Positions 9,524 through 17,516 of a stretch of DNA of 42,082 bases are shown in pieces (the stretch's first letter is position 1; every line of letters begins with the position of its first letter). Source of the stretch: Oscillospiraceae bacterium (GTDB lineage: Bacteria; Bacillota; Clostridia; Oscillospirales; Oscillospiraceae); contig JAFUGY010000035.1 in NCBI GenBank assembly GCA_017469115.1, positions 1 to 42,082 of the forward strand. Reading direction: 5' to 3'. Both the position numbers and the translations under genes were made by a program. Below the pieces are notes generated by a model. The model was not told the DNA's origin and searched no databases. It saw only the letters and a program-made list of their open reading frames with translations.

Positions 9524-9550
9524 CCTGCCGCTTTCCCGGAAAGCGGCAGG
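9524..9550 (+). terminator. Intercistronic hairpin between trpX and trpY
   Basis: CCTGCCGCTTT (9524-9534) and AAAGCGGCAGG (9540-9550) form a perfect 11-bp stem with a 5-base loop. No T run follows. This suggests an mRNA-stabilising or partially attenuating element that raises binding-protein output over the permease and ATPase, not a full terminator. Confidence 0.8.
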
Positions 9551-9580
9551 AATTCTGATAAGAAACCGGAGTACGTATCC

Positions 9581-10498
9581 ATGGCATCAATTCTTCAGAC
9601 AGCGCTGGAACTTGGGCTCATCAGCTCACTGACCGTGCTGGCGCTGTTCCTCAGCTACACCATGCTGAATGTATGTGACCTTTCCACCGACGGCTGTTTC
9701 ACGTTAGGAGCAGTCGTCGGCGCTGTGATTGCCCTGAGCGGGCACCCTTATCTTTCCTTACCGGCAGCAATGCTGGCCGGCATGATCTCGGGTTTTGTTA
9801 CTGCGCTTCTCCAGACCAAGATGGGAATCGACAGCCTTCTTTCCGGCATCATCGTGAATACCGGGCTCTATTCCATCAATATTGGGATCATGGGCGGCGC
9901 TTCTCTGCTGAACATGAACAAAACCGAGACGATTTTCACTCAGCTCAAACTGCTGTTGAAAAATACTCCTCTGTCCGGGATGTATAAAACCGTAGCAGCC
10001 GTACTTGCTGTGTTGCTGGTAATCCTCTTTCTGAGTTGGTTTCTTCGGACAAGACTCGGCCTTGCCATCCGCGCCACCGGTAACAATCCGGATATGGTGA
10101 AGTCTTCTTCCATCAATCCTGCCTTTACCACCATTGTGGGGCTTTGCATTTCCAACTCGTTTACGGCGCTATCCGGCTGCCTGCTGGCACAGAGCCAGAA
10201 GTCGGTCAATATTGATATCGGATCCGGCATGGTGACCATCGCCCTGGCCTCGCTTCTGATCGGCAGAGCCTTTGCCGGGAGAGGCGGAATCGCACGCAAA
10301 GCATGCGGCGCCGTGTTGGGAGCCATCATCTTCCGCCTTATTTACGCCGCCGCTCTGCGTTTCCATATGCCGGCTTTCATGCTGAAACTGGTGTCTTCGG
10401 TGATCGTGATTATCGCCATCGCGGGGCCTTACCTCAAATCCCGCTATCCGGAGTTTCACAGACGGCTCACTCACAAATCCGGGAAAGGAGACGCTTGA
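9581..10498 (+). CDS. trpY: Tryptophan ABC transporter permease (TrpY-like)
   Basis: A 305-residue inner-membrane permease with about eight hydrophobic segments, of the branched-chain-amino-acid/ribose permease type that pairs with COG2984 binding proteins. The GTGLAIRATGNNPDMV-like cytoplasmic loop, here RLGLAIRATGNNPDM, is the ATPase-contact region (about residues 157-171). CCGGAG lies ten bases before the ATG at 9581. The stop is one base before the trpZ start, so the two are translated as a coupled pair. The tryptophan role comes from the T-box context. Confidence 0.88.
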   Translation: MASILQTALELGLISSLTVLALFLSYTMLNVCDLSTDGCFTLGAVVGAVIALSGHPYLSLPAAMLAGMISGFVTALLQTKMGIDSLLSGIIVNTGLYSINIGIMGGASLLNMNKTETIFTQLKLLLKNTPLSGMYKTVAAVLAVLLVILFLSWFLRTRLGLAIRATGNNPDMVKSSSINPAFTTIVGLCISNSFTALSGCLLAQSQKSVNIDIGSGMVTIALASLLIGRAFAGRGGIARKACGAVLGAIIFRLIYAAALRFHMPAFMLKLVSSVIVIIAIAGPYLKSRYPEFHRRLTHKSGKGDA

Positions 10499-10499
10499 A

Positions 10500-11291
10500 A
10501 TGCTGGAACTGTCCCATATTTCAAAAACCTTTAACCCCGGCACTGCAAACGAACGCAAAGCACTTGTTGATTTGTCTTTAAAAGTTCCTGATTTTGACTT
10601 TATTTCAATAATTGGATCCAACGGGGCAGGAAAAAGTTCAGTTTTTAACGCAATTGCAGGGAGCTTCTTTACGGACAGTGGCAGCATTCTTCTCGATGGT
10701 GAGGATATCACGCTGCAGCCCGAATATGTCCGTGCAAGGAACATCGGAAGGCTTTTTCAGGATCCGATGCGCGGCAGCGCTCCCGGGATGACCATTGAAG
10801 AAAATCTCTCTCTTGCAGCTTCCGCCGGCAGAAAAAGCTGGTTTTCACATATCTCAAAAAAAGATCGGGAAGCGTTTCGGGAACGGCTTTCTCTGTTGGG
10901 GATGGGCCTGGAGGATCGGATGCAGCAGCCCGTCGGCCTGCTTTCAGGCGGGCAGCGGCAGGCGCTGACCCTGATGATGGCCACCTTCCACCCGCCCAAA
11001 CTCCTGCTGCTTGATGAGCACACCGCCGCGCTTGACCCTGCCACAGCCGATAAAGTACTTGCCCTGACCAAAGAAATTGTAGAGACCAACCACTTGACCT
11101 GCCTGATGGTAACCCATAACATGCAGACAGCCCTTGACCTCGGCAATCGGACGTTGATGATGGATCACGGCAGAATTATATATGACGTGCGGGGTGACGA
11201 GCGCTCCAAACTGACGGTAAACGATCTGCTGGTTCTCTTCCGCAAAGCCGTCGGCAAAAATCTGGATAATGACAGAATGATGCTGGGATAG
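10500..11291 (+). CDS. trpZ: Tryptophan ABC transporter ATP-binding protein (TrpZ-like)
   Basis: The 263-residue ATPase subunit that drives the importer. Walker A GSNGAGKS is at 39-46, the signature LSGGQRQALTLMM follows, then Walker B LLLLDEHTAALDP and the switch histidine in VTHNM. AAGGAG lies upstream of the ATG, inside the end of trpY. This is the last gene of the T-box-controlled unit; no strong terminator was seen in the short gap after it. Confidence 0.92.
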   Translation: MLELSHISKTFNPGTANERKALVDLSLKVPDFDFISIIGSNGAGKSSVFNAIAGSFFTDSGSILLDGEDITLQPEYVRARNIGRLFQDPMRGSAPGMTIEENLSLAASAGRKSWFSHISKKDREAFRERLSLLGMGLEDRMQQPVGLLSGGQRQALTLMMATFHPPKLLLLDEHTAALDPATADKVLALTKEIVETNHLTCLMVTHNMQTALDLGNRTLMMDHGRIIYDVRGDERSKLTVNDLLVLFRKAVGKNLDNDRMMLG

Positions 11292-11346
11292 GAAGGACAG
11301 CAACGCCGGACCGTTGAATTAACTGCTTCCTTTTTCAGAAATTCTA

Positions 11347-11355
11347 TGCTATAAT
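11347..11355 (+). promoter_or_regulatory. Probable extended -10 promoter
   Basis: TGCTATAAT at 11347-11355 is an extended -10 element with no good -35 partner at the expected distance. It precedes the small membrane protein at 11424. An AGGAGG at 11363-11368 has no standard start codon at the usual distance after it. Confidence 0.5.
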
Positions 11356-11370
11356 GATCAACAGGAGGAA

Positions 11371-11411
11371 CGCCCGTCCGCTTCCATCAACAACAATCTC
11401 CGGGATGGGCG
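11371..11411 (+). other. Leader hairpin ahead of the small membrane protein
   Basis: CGCCCGTCC (11371-11379) pairs with GGATGGGCG (11403-11411): nine pairs including one G-U, with a 23-base loop. It lies between the -10 element and the ATG at 11424. Confidence 0.5.
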
Positions 11412-11423
11412 AGTATACGAAAA

Positions 11424-11606
11424 ATGGTTTTGATTTGTGTTTTGCTGATTGCGATTCTGGGCGCACTCACCTATTTTGTGATTCAGGGTGTGAAAAAGGG
11501 ATTTGACCTGATGAAAAAAGTGATCGTCGGCATTCTTTGTGCTGCGTGCTGCCTCACCGTTGTTGCTCTGTTTCTGAAGAAAAAGAACAAGAAGCACGCG
11601 AAATAA
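11424..11606 (+). CDS. Small two-helix membrane protein, function unknown
   Basis: I do not recognise this 60-residue protein. It has an N-terminal hydrophobic helix (about residues 2-20), a short basic turn (VKKGFDLMKK), a second hydrophobic helix with two adjacent cysteines (about 32-52) and a lysine-rich tail, so both ends would lie in the cytoplasm. No good ribosome site precedes the ATG. Support comes from the upstream -10 element, a strong terminator right after the stop, and composition. A leader hairpin at 11371-11411 may hide or replace the usual initiation signals. Confidence 0.5.
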   Translation: MVLICVLLIAILGALTYFVIQGVKKGFDLMKKVIVGILCAACCLTVVALFLKKKNKKHAK

Positions 11607-11644
11607 AGGTCAACTGCTTCAGTTCGATCCGAAAACCGATTTAA

Positions 11645-11682
11645 AAAGACCTCCGGCCGGGTATTCACGGCGAGAGGTCTTT
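11645..11682. terminator. Bidirectional terminator
   Basis: AAAGACCTC (11645-11653) pairs with GAGGTCTTT (11674-11682), with T-rich sequence after it and A-rich sequence before it. It serves the small membrane gene on the plus strand and the mgtC-family gene on the minus strand. Confidence 0.8.
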
Positions 11683-11729
11683 CTTTAAAGTTGGAACGTG
11701 TATAAAAACCAAGCGTTCAAAGGGGGACA

Positions 11730-12445
11730 CTATACATTGAGAATGGAGATTTCCTTAATCTCCTCATTCTCCGTCAGGATGGCGTTGAGCTCCTCGTTGT
11801 CAATCGGTACCTTGCTCTTGACGGTGGCATTGTAGCGGTAACTTTCCCCTTCTTTGGTGATGAGGAATTCAATCACTGCAGCGTTATATCGTTTCATCAA
11901 CTCATTGAACTTCGGCTGGAAATTCGTTTTGTCTGCGACAACAATATCAATATTGGAACAGCGGTAGGAATCATTCCCCACCATAACAATATGCATCAGC
12001 ATCTGGATCAGGCTGACGGCCAAAGTAACAATAATGCCCACCACGAACATGCCGGAGCCGATGGCAAGGCCGATACCCGCCGTTGCCCAGATACCGGCAG
12101 CGGTAGTAAGACCCGTGACACTGCCGCCATTTTTAAAAATCATACCAGCTCCGAGGAAGCTGACGCCGCTGACGACCTGCGCTGCAAGCCTGGCAGGGTC
12201 TGCCCCTCTCGTGCCGTTAAACATCTTACCGGCAGAATACAGATCTGCAAAACCGTATTTGGAGACAATCATCACAAGGCAGGCTGCACAGCAGACGATC
12301 ATGTGGGTTCGTACGCCGGCCTCTTTAAAGCGGCGGCTGCGCTCGATGCCGAGGGCAAAACCGCAAAGACAGGAAACCAGAATACGGATGAAAAATCAAG
12401 ATTCTGAAGCAGAGAAAACTGATTGTTCAGATAGAAGGATAGCAC
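11730..12445 (-). pseudogene. MgtC/SapB-family membrane protein gene interrupted by a one-base frameshift
   Basis: Codes for an MgtC/SapB-type inner-membrane protein with a C-terminal cytoplasmic domain. The uninterrupted frame (11730-12302) would start at an internal Met with no ribosome site and would lack the first helix. Upstream in the next frame, GTG at 12443-12445 has AAGGAG (12455-12460) nine bases before it and encodes LSFYLNNQFSLLQNLDF. The second frame then continues with IRILVSCLCGFALGIERSRR and GVRTHM, the conserved family N-terminus. The frames join in a run of five T (minus strand; A5 at 12391-12395), where one extra T would restore a protein of about 238 residues. This may be a sequencing error, a real mutation, phase variation or slippage. 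Confidence 0.82.
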
Positions 12446-12485
12446 CTAAAACAACTCCTTTTGATTGGAACTGTCGATTCGTTTG

Positions 12486-12502
12486 TTTCAACTTAGTTGA
12501 AA
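12486..12502. promoter_or_regulatory. 17-bp perfect palindrome, probable operator of the mgtC-family gene
   Basis: TTTCAACTTAGTTGAAA is perfectly symmetric about base 12494. It overlaps the spacer and -10 position of a minus-strand promoter whose -35 (TTGACA) is at 12513-12518. Its length and AT-rich symmetric form fit a metal-responsive dimeric regulator of the DtxR/MntR type, but the regulator's identity is a guess. Confidence 0.6.
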
Positions 12503-12518
12503 GATCGTCAAATGTCAA
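12490..12518 (-). promoter_or_regulatory. Possible promoter of the mgtC-family gene
   Basis: A perfect TTGACA at 12513-12518 (minus strand), a 17-base spacer and a weak -10, TAAGTT, at 12490-12495. The palindrome at 12486-12502 covers the -10, which supports a regulated promoter. Confidence 0.5.
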
Positions 12519-12596
12519 GACCTTTACGCCCCGGCTTCGTCGGCCGGTTTCATCGCCGTTGATTCACAGATTATTATCGATGAGGAAGAGAAAAAC

Positions 12597-12977
12597 ATGA
12601 AAACAATTCAGGTGGTCGCTGCCATTATTCGCGATGGGGACAGAATCTTCGCCACACAGCGCGGCTACGGAGATTATAAAGACGGATGGGAATTCCCCGG
12701 CGGAAAGATTGAGCCGGGAGAAGCCCCGGAACAGGCGCTCAGGCGGGAGATTATGGAAGAGTTGGATACTGAGATTGCAGTTGGCAAGCATTTGATCACA
12801 GTTGAACAGGATTATCCCGAATTCCATCTCAGCATGCAATGCTACTGGGCTGCGATCACCGAAGGAAAGCCGGTTCTGAAGGAACACGAAGCTGCAAAAT
12901 GGCTTACGCTTGAAGAATTGGATACTGTGGCATGGCTACCGGCTGACCGCGTCGTGGTTGAGAAAATCCGATCATGA
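12597..12977 (+). CDS. MutT-type Nudix hydrolase (8-oxo-dGTP diphosphatase-like)
   Basis: A 126-residue Nudix enzyme that probably sanitises oxidised nucleotides such as 8-oxo-dGTP; the exact substrate cannot be read from sequence. The Nudix box runs from GKIEPGE (about residues 38-44) to RREIMEELD (about 52-60), with the catalytic REIMEE core intact and Asp in place of the usual late Gly. The flanking WEFPGGK motif is typical of MutT, CTP-pyrophosphohydrolase-like members. GAGGAAGAG precedes the ATG. It is a single gene ending at a strong hairpin. Confidence 0.88.
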   Translation: MKTIQVVAAIIRDGDRIFATQRGYGDYKDGWEFPGGKIEPGEAPEQALRREIMEELDTEIAVGKHLITVEQDYPEFHLSMQCYWAAITEGKPVLKEHEAAKWLTLEELDTVAWLPADRVVVEKIRS

Positions 12978-12983
12978 GAGAAT

Positions 12984-13023
12984 CTCCCTGCATGGAAATT
13001 GGAAAATCCAGGCAGGGAGTTTT
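12984..13023 (+). terminator. Terminator after the mutT-like gene
   Basis: CTCCCTGC (12984-12991) pairs with GCAGGGAG (13012-13019), followed by TTTT. It lies between convergent genes. Confidence 0.75.
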
Positions 13024-13035
13024 CAATTACAAGGT

Positions 13036-13635
13036 TCAGCTTTTGTTGCCGTCCAGCATCAAAAGAACGATTTCATCCACACACTTTTCAATGCCGAAAC
13101 TTGAAGTGCAGATCATGCGGTCATAATTATGCCTGTCGCCCCATTTGCGGCCTGTGACATATTCATAGCTGGTTTTTCTGCGCTTATCCATATCGGTGAT
13201 CTTTTTCAGAGCTTCCTCCGCTGTGCAGTTTTCCTTCCGGCAGATCCGATCTACCTTGAAATCGGTATCTGCATAGAAGAAAAGATGAAATGCTTTCGGA
13301 TTATCACGCAGGTAATAATCCGCTCTGCGGCCGGCAATGACACACTTTCCCTTTTCTGCCAGTTCCACTATAAACTTGCCCTGCTGTGCAAAAATAAAAT
13401 CTGCATCCTCGTTTTCTCTGCTGGAAAGCATAGGGAACGTCTCCCGGAAAATGTTCCGGCGGATCGGTTTGTCCTCGGTATAACGCATGAATGACTCGGA
13501 CACCAGAAGATTCTCTGCGATCTGGGCGATCAGTTCTTTATCATAAAACTGAAACCCAAGCACATCTGCTGCCTTTTGCCCGATTTCGTATCCGCCGCTG
13601 CCGTATTCACGACTAATGGTAATGATGTTTTTCAT
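13036..13635 (-). CDS. Cytidylate kinase-like family protein
   Basis: A 199-residue protein of the cytidylate-kinase-like family common in Clostridia (Cytidylate_kin2 type). The N-terminus ITISREYGSGG (residues 5-15) forms the nucleotide-binding loop, and CVIAGRRADYYL and RRKTSYEYVTGRKWGD match the lid and acceptor region of such kinases. It is not the housekeeping cmk, and its substrate is unknown. A strong GAGGAGGTGAC ribosome site precedes the ATG. It stands alone, convergent with the Nudix gene. Confidence 0.82.
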   Translation of the reverse strand: MKNIITISREYGSGGYEIGQKAADVLGFQFYDKELIAQIAENLLVSESFMRYTEDKPIRRNIFRETFPMLSSRENEDADFIFAQQGKFIVELAEKGKCVIAGRRADYYLRDNPKAFHLFFYADTDFKVDRICRKENCTAEEALKKITDMDKRRKTSYEYVTGRKWGDRHNYDRMICTSSFGIEKCVDEIVLLMLDGNKS

Positions 13636-13769
13636 AAACCTGTCACCTCCTCAGTTTTTGATAGATTCCTATAAGAATATAAAAAATCGGATTTCGCTGA
13701 AAAGATTTGTTTCTGTAATTCCATGAAATGACATCGGTGAGCAGAATCCTTTTACAGCCGTTTTGAGGC
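13636..13769. other. Intergenic gap between lepA and the kinase-like gene
   Basis: Holds the ribosome site of the kinase-like gene and AT-rich sequence near 13676-13690 that could be part of its promoter. No convincing terminator for lepA or consensus promoter was found here. Confidence 0.5.
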
Positions 13770-15575
13770 TTATTCATCCAGTTTCAGGACGGCGAGAAAC
13801 GCTTCGGTTGGGATCTGAACGGTGCCGAGCTGGCGCATCTTCTTTTTTCCTTCTTTCTGCTTCTCCAACAGCTTCTTCGTACGGGTAATGTCGCCGCCGT
13901 AGCACTTGGCAAGAACGTCTTTCCGGAGAGCCTTTACGGTTTCGCGGGCAATGATTTTTCCGCCGATGGCTGCCTGGATCGGCACTTCGAAAAGCTGGCG
14001 CGGAATATTGTCTTTCAGCTTTTCACACAGCTTGCGGGCGCGGGCATAAGCTTTATCTTTATGAGCGATAAAGCTGAGAGCATCAACCTGGTCGCCGTTG
14101 AGGAGCATATCAACTTTGACGAGTTCGCTGGGTTTATATTCACTGAGCTCATAGTCCAGCGAGGCATAGCCTTTGGTACGTGCTTTCAGGGTATCAAAGA
14201 AATCGTAGATGATTTCGTTAAGGGGCATTTCATAATGCATCTCGACAAGCCGCTGATCAAGATACTGCATATTTTTATATTCCCCGCGGCGCTCCTGACA
14301 GAGAGGCATAATGTTGCCGACAAACTCATTCGGCGTGATAATGCTGACCTTCATATAAGGCTCATGCGCCTCAGCGATCACGGCCGGTTCCGGATAGTTA
14401 TGAGGATTGTCCACATAGATCACGGACCCATCTGTCTTGACAATTTTATAAATGACGGAAGGAAGCGTAGTGACAAGGTCAAGATCGAATTCACGTTCCA
14501 GACGTTCCTGGATAACTTCCATATGAAGCATCCCGAGGAATCCGCAGCGAAAGCCGAATCCGAGAGCAATGGAGCTCTCCGGCTCAAAGGAGAGCGAAGC
14601 GTCGTTGAGTTTGAGCTTTTCCAGAGCATCCCGCAGGTCCGGATATTTGGAGCCGTCTTCGGTGTAAATGCCGCAGTAGACCATCGGGCGTGCCGGGCGA
14701 TAACCCGGAAGGGCTTCGGCGGTAGGATTGGCAGCAAGGGTGACGGTGTCGCCCACAGTGGTGTCAGACACATTTTTGATGCTGGCCGTGAAATAACCGA
14801 CGTCACCGGCTGAGAGCTCGGTGCAGGGATCGAACCCGATGGGGCGAAGATGACCAACCTCCACCACCTTATAGACAGCACCGGTAGACATCATTTTCAC
14901 TTCGGCATCACGACGGATCGAGCCATCGAACACCCGGATGAAGACGATGACACCGCGGTAGCTGTCATACTGACTGTCGAAAATGAGGGCTTTGAGGGGA
15001 GCCGAGGGATCGCCCGACGGAGCAGGAACCCCCTTCACGATCTCATCGAGAACGGCATCGATGTTAATGCCGGCTTTCGCGCTGATTTCAGGAGAAGCCT
15101 GAGCCGGAATGCCGATAATCTCCTCGATTTCATCCTTGACGCGTTGCGGATCGGCGGCAGGAAGATCAATCTTGTTAATAACTGGGAGTATCTCGAGATT
15201 GTTATCCATAGCGAGATAGGTGTTGGAGAGCGTCTGCGCCTCGACACCCTGCGAAGCATCCACTACGAGAAGTGCACCTTCACACGCGGCGAGGGACCGG
15301 CTGACTTCATAATTAAAGTCGACATGGCCCGGAGTGTCAATCAGATTGAGAGTATACGCCTTTCCGTCAGGCGCCTGATAATTGAGGCCCACTGCCCGTG
15401 CCTTGATCGTGATGCCGCGCTCGCGCTCCAGATCCATATCGTCCAGGATCTGGTCTTCCATGATGCGCTGTTCAACGGCGCCGCATTTTTCGATGAGGCG
15501 ATCGGACAGAGTGGATTTGCCATGGTCGATGTGAGCAATAATTGAGAAATTACGAATGGAATCCTGAGAAATCAT
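13770..15575 (-). CDS. lepA: Elongation factor 4 (LepA)
   Basis: Ribosome-binding translational GTPase that can back-translocate or aid initiation and ribosome assembly. All GTPase motifs are visible in 601 residues: AHIDHGKS at 14-21, DTPGHVDF, and NKIDLP. They are followed by EF-G-like domains and the LepA-specific C-terminal domain with [21 protein letters not shown] split over about residues 520-545 and a Lys-rich [15 protein letters not shown] stretch. AAAGGAAAAACAAA precedes the ATG. A repeat copy occupies the gap between this gene and fhs. Confidence 0.97.
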   Translation of the reverse strand: MISQDSIRNFSIIAHIDHGKSTLSDRLIEKCGAVEQRIMEDQILDDMDLERERGITIKARAVGLNYQAPDGKAYTLNLIDTPGHVDFNYEVSRSLAACEGALLVVDASQGVEAQTLSNTYLAMDNNLEILPVINKIDLPAADPQRVKDEIEEIIGIPAQASPEISAKAGINIDAVLDEIVKGVPAPSGDPSAPLKALIFDSQYDSYRGVIVFIRVFDGSIRRDAEVKMMSTGAVYKVVEVGHLRPIGFDPCTELSAGDVGYFTASIKNVSDTTVGDTVTLAANPTAEALPGYRPARPMVYCGIYTEDGSKYPDLRDALEKLKLNDASLSFEPESSIALGFGFRCGFLGMLHMEVIQERLEREFDLDLVTTLPSVIYKIVKTDGSVIYVDNPHNYPEPAVIAEAHEPYMKVSIITPNEFVGNIMPLCQERRGEYKNMQYLDQRLVEMHYEMPLNEIIYDFFDTLKARTKGYASLDYELSEYKPSELVKVDMLLNGDQVDALSFIAHKDKAYARARKLCEKLKDNIPRQLFEVPIQAAIGGKIIARETVKALRKDVLAKCYGGDITRTKKLLEKQKEGKKKMRQLGTVQIPTEAFLAVLKLDE

Positions 15576-15600
15576 TTTGTTTTTCCTTTTCTTAGCATGA

Positions 15601-15662
15601 CCTCATCCACCGTCGCCAGGCGACGGTTCCCCTTCCCCGTAAGGAAAAGGCTTTATAAGGTA
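15601..15662 (+). repeat. Two-hairpin CTCA-type intergenic repeat, copy A
   Basis: Begins CCTCATC. Hairpin 1 is ACCGTCGCC-A-GGCGACGGT (15609-15627, nine pairs). Hairpin 2 is built from the CCTTCCCC / GGAAAAGG block, and the element ends in TTTATAAGGT. It shares start, middle and end blocks with copy B at 17452-17513 in the same orientation. Confidence 0.75.
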
Positions 15663-15666
15663 TCAT

Positions 15667-17427
15667 TTAGAACAAACCGGTGACTTTTCCGGTTGCGGAG
15701 TCGATATCAATGCGGCGATACGCGGGATTGCTGCCGGTGCCGGGCATCATGTTGATGGATCCGGCCATCGGGCAGAGAAAACGAGCACCGTTATACTCCA
15801 AAATATCCCGAACCGGCAAACGCCATCCTTTGGGAACGCCTTTAAGAAGAGGATCGTGTGAAAGGGACAGGTGAGTTTTGACCATCATGGTGCAGTAATT
15901 CGCATAATGGGGATCCGATTCAAAGCGGGCAGCCTTTTCGGAGGCGAGAGGTGACCAGTCTACCCCATCCGCCCCATAAACTTCAGCGGCTATCCGTTCC
16001 ACGCGCTGCCGAAGGGGCAGGTCCTCTTCATAGAGAAAACGGAAGGAGGAAGGTTCCTCACAGGCTTCAACAACGGCTTCGGCAAGTTCCCTTGCCCCTT
16101 CTCCGCCATATCGCCAGTGTTCCGAAAGAGCACAGCGCACATGATGGCTATCACAAAGGCGACGGAGCAAGGCGATCTCATCATTTGTGTCGGAAGAGAA
16201 ACGGTTGATGCATACCACGGGGGTGATGCCGGCTTTTTTGACCGTGTCGACATGGTGGAAGAGGTTTTCACAGCCTTTTTCAAGAAGGCCCAGATTTTCA
16301 TGTGTATAGGCTTCCGGCAAAGGCGCACCCGGTTTTACGTCCGGCCCGCCGCCATGCATTTTCAGGGATCGAACCGTGGCAACAATTACACTGCAATCCG
16401 GTGTGAGTCCGGAGAGACGGCATTTGACATTCCAGAATTTTTCAAAGCCGATATCGGCAGCAAAGCCGGATTCGGTAATGTGATAGTCAAAGAGTTTCAA
16501 CCCTAATTTGTCACCGATGACAGAGGATTGGCCAATGGCGATGTTGGCAAAAGGCCCTGCATGCACCAGGCACGGCTGATGTCCGGCTGTATAACAGAGC
16601 GTCGGGTTGACAGTATCACGCATCCAGGCTGCCATAGCCCCCGCAACTTCAAGGTCCTCCGCTGTAACAGGCCTTCCCTGTTTGTCGTAAGCCAAAACAA
16701 TATCCCCGATGCGGCGGCGAAGATCGGCAAGGCCGTCAGTTACGGCAAGAATGGCCATCAACTCCGAGGAGACTGCAATATTCGTTTTGGTGAACATGGG
16801 ATAGCCGTCCATCTTCCCTTCGCCGAGACCGATTTCCATCTTCCGCAGTGCCTGACAGCAGAAATCCATGACAAAATTCCATTGGATCCGGTCAGGGTCG
16901 ATATCCAGACGGTGGAGGCCGATGGAAGCGAGGCGGGCATCGTCGTAATTGCGCTCATGCTGCATACGGGCATTGAGGGCAACCATGGCGAGGTTATGGG
17001 CATTGGTGATATGATCGATATCACCCGTCAGGCCAAAGGAAAAGGCATCCATCGGAATGAGAAGCGCATTTCCCCCGCCGGCAGCGGAGCATTTCACGTT
17101 CATCGTCGGGCCACCGGATGGCTGACGCAGACAGCCTCCAGCCTGCTTTCCAAGCACGGAAAGCCCGTCAATCAGACCGATGGAGGTGGTGGACTTGCCT
17201 TCTCCCAGCGGAGTGGGCGTGACTGCCGTAACCTCAACGTACTTCCCGTTTGGTCTGTCAGAAAGGCGGCTCAAAAGGTGAGCTGCATCCAGTTTGGGTG
17301 TTCGCCCGTACGGAATGATCTCCTCCGAAAGAAGCCCCAGCTTCTGTTGATAAGCCTCTACAGGAGGGAGAGTCTCTTCCGCTGCCTGGGCAATCTGCCA
17401 GACAGGGGTAATGGTCGGATCAAGCAT
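15667..17427 (-). CDS. fhs: Formate-tetrahydrofolate ligase (divergent form)
   Basis: ATP-dependent ligation of formate to tetrahydrofolate, giving 10-formyl-THF for one-carbon metabolism. P-loop [11 protein letters not shown] is at about 70-80, with [38 protein letters not shown] and [12 protein letters not shown] further on, so it belongs to the FTHFS family. At 586 residues it is longer than the usual about 556, and several family blocks are altered: HAGPFANIA instead of HGGPFANIA, GQSSV instead of GCNSV, and [15 protein letters not shown] where GFDITVASEIMA is usual. It therefore appears to belong to a divergent branch. TAGGAGG precedes the ATG, and repeat copies A and B flank the gene. 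Confidence 0.93.
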   Translation of the reverse strand: MLDPTITPVWQIAQAAEETLPPVEAYQQKLGLLSEEIIPYGRTPKLDAAHLLSRLSDRPNGKYVEVTAVTPTPLGEGKSTTSIGLIDGLSVLGKQAGGCLRQPSGGPTMNVKCSAAGGGNALLIPMDAFSFGLTGDIDHITNAHNLAMVALNARMQHERNYDDARLASIGLHRLDIDPDRIQWNFVMDFCCQALRKMEIGLGEGKMDGYPMFTKTNIAVSSELMAILAVTDGLADLRRRIGDIVLAYDKQGRPVTAEDLEVAGAMAAWMRDTVNPTLCYTAGHQPCLVHAGPFANIAIGQSSVIGDKLGLKLFDYHITESGFAADIGFEKFWNVKCRLSGLTPDCSVIVATVRSLKMHGGGPDVKPGAPLPEAYTHENLGLLEKGCENLFHHVDTVKKAGITPVVCINRFSSDTNDEIALLRRLCDSHHVRCALSEHWRYGGEGARELAEAVVEACEEPSSFRFLYEEDLPLRQRVERIAAEVYGADGVDWSPLASEKAARFESDPHYANYCTMMVKTHLSLSHDPLLKGVPKGWRLPVRDILEYNGARFLCPMAGSINMMPGTGSNPAYRRIDIDSATGKVTGLF

Positions 17428-17451
17428 GGGATGCCTCCTAAGCTATAGATA

Positions 17452-17513
17452 CCTCATCTTTCTGCCCTTACGGGCAGTTCCCTTCCCCGCTGCGCAAGGA
17501 AGGTTATCAAGGT
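17452..17513 (+). repeat. Two-hairpin CTCA-type intergenic repeat, copy B
   Basis: Begins CCTCATC. Hairpin 1 is CTGCCC-TTAC-GGGCAG (17462-17477), hairpin 2 is CCTTCC...GGAAGG, and it ends TTATCAAGGT. Same orientation and block order as copy A. It separates rmlB from fhs. Confidence 0.75.
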
Positions 17514-17516
17514 TTG

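Noticed and set aside
12391-12400. Programmed -1 ribosomal frameshift as the normal way to express the mgtC-family gene
   Set aside because: The slip site U-UUU-UCA allows good re-pairing in the P site only, and I saw no clear downstream stimulatory structure. A mutation, slippage of polymerase or read error is simpler.
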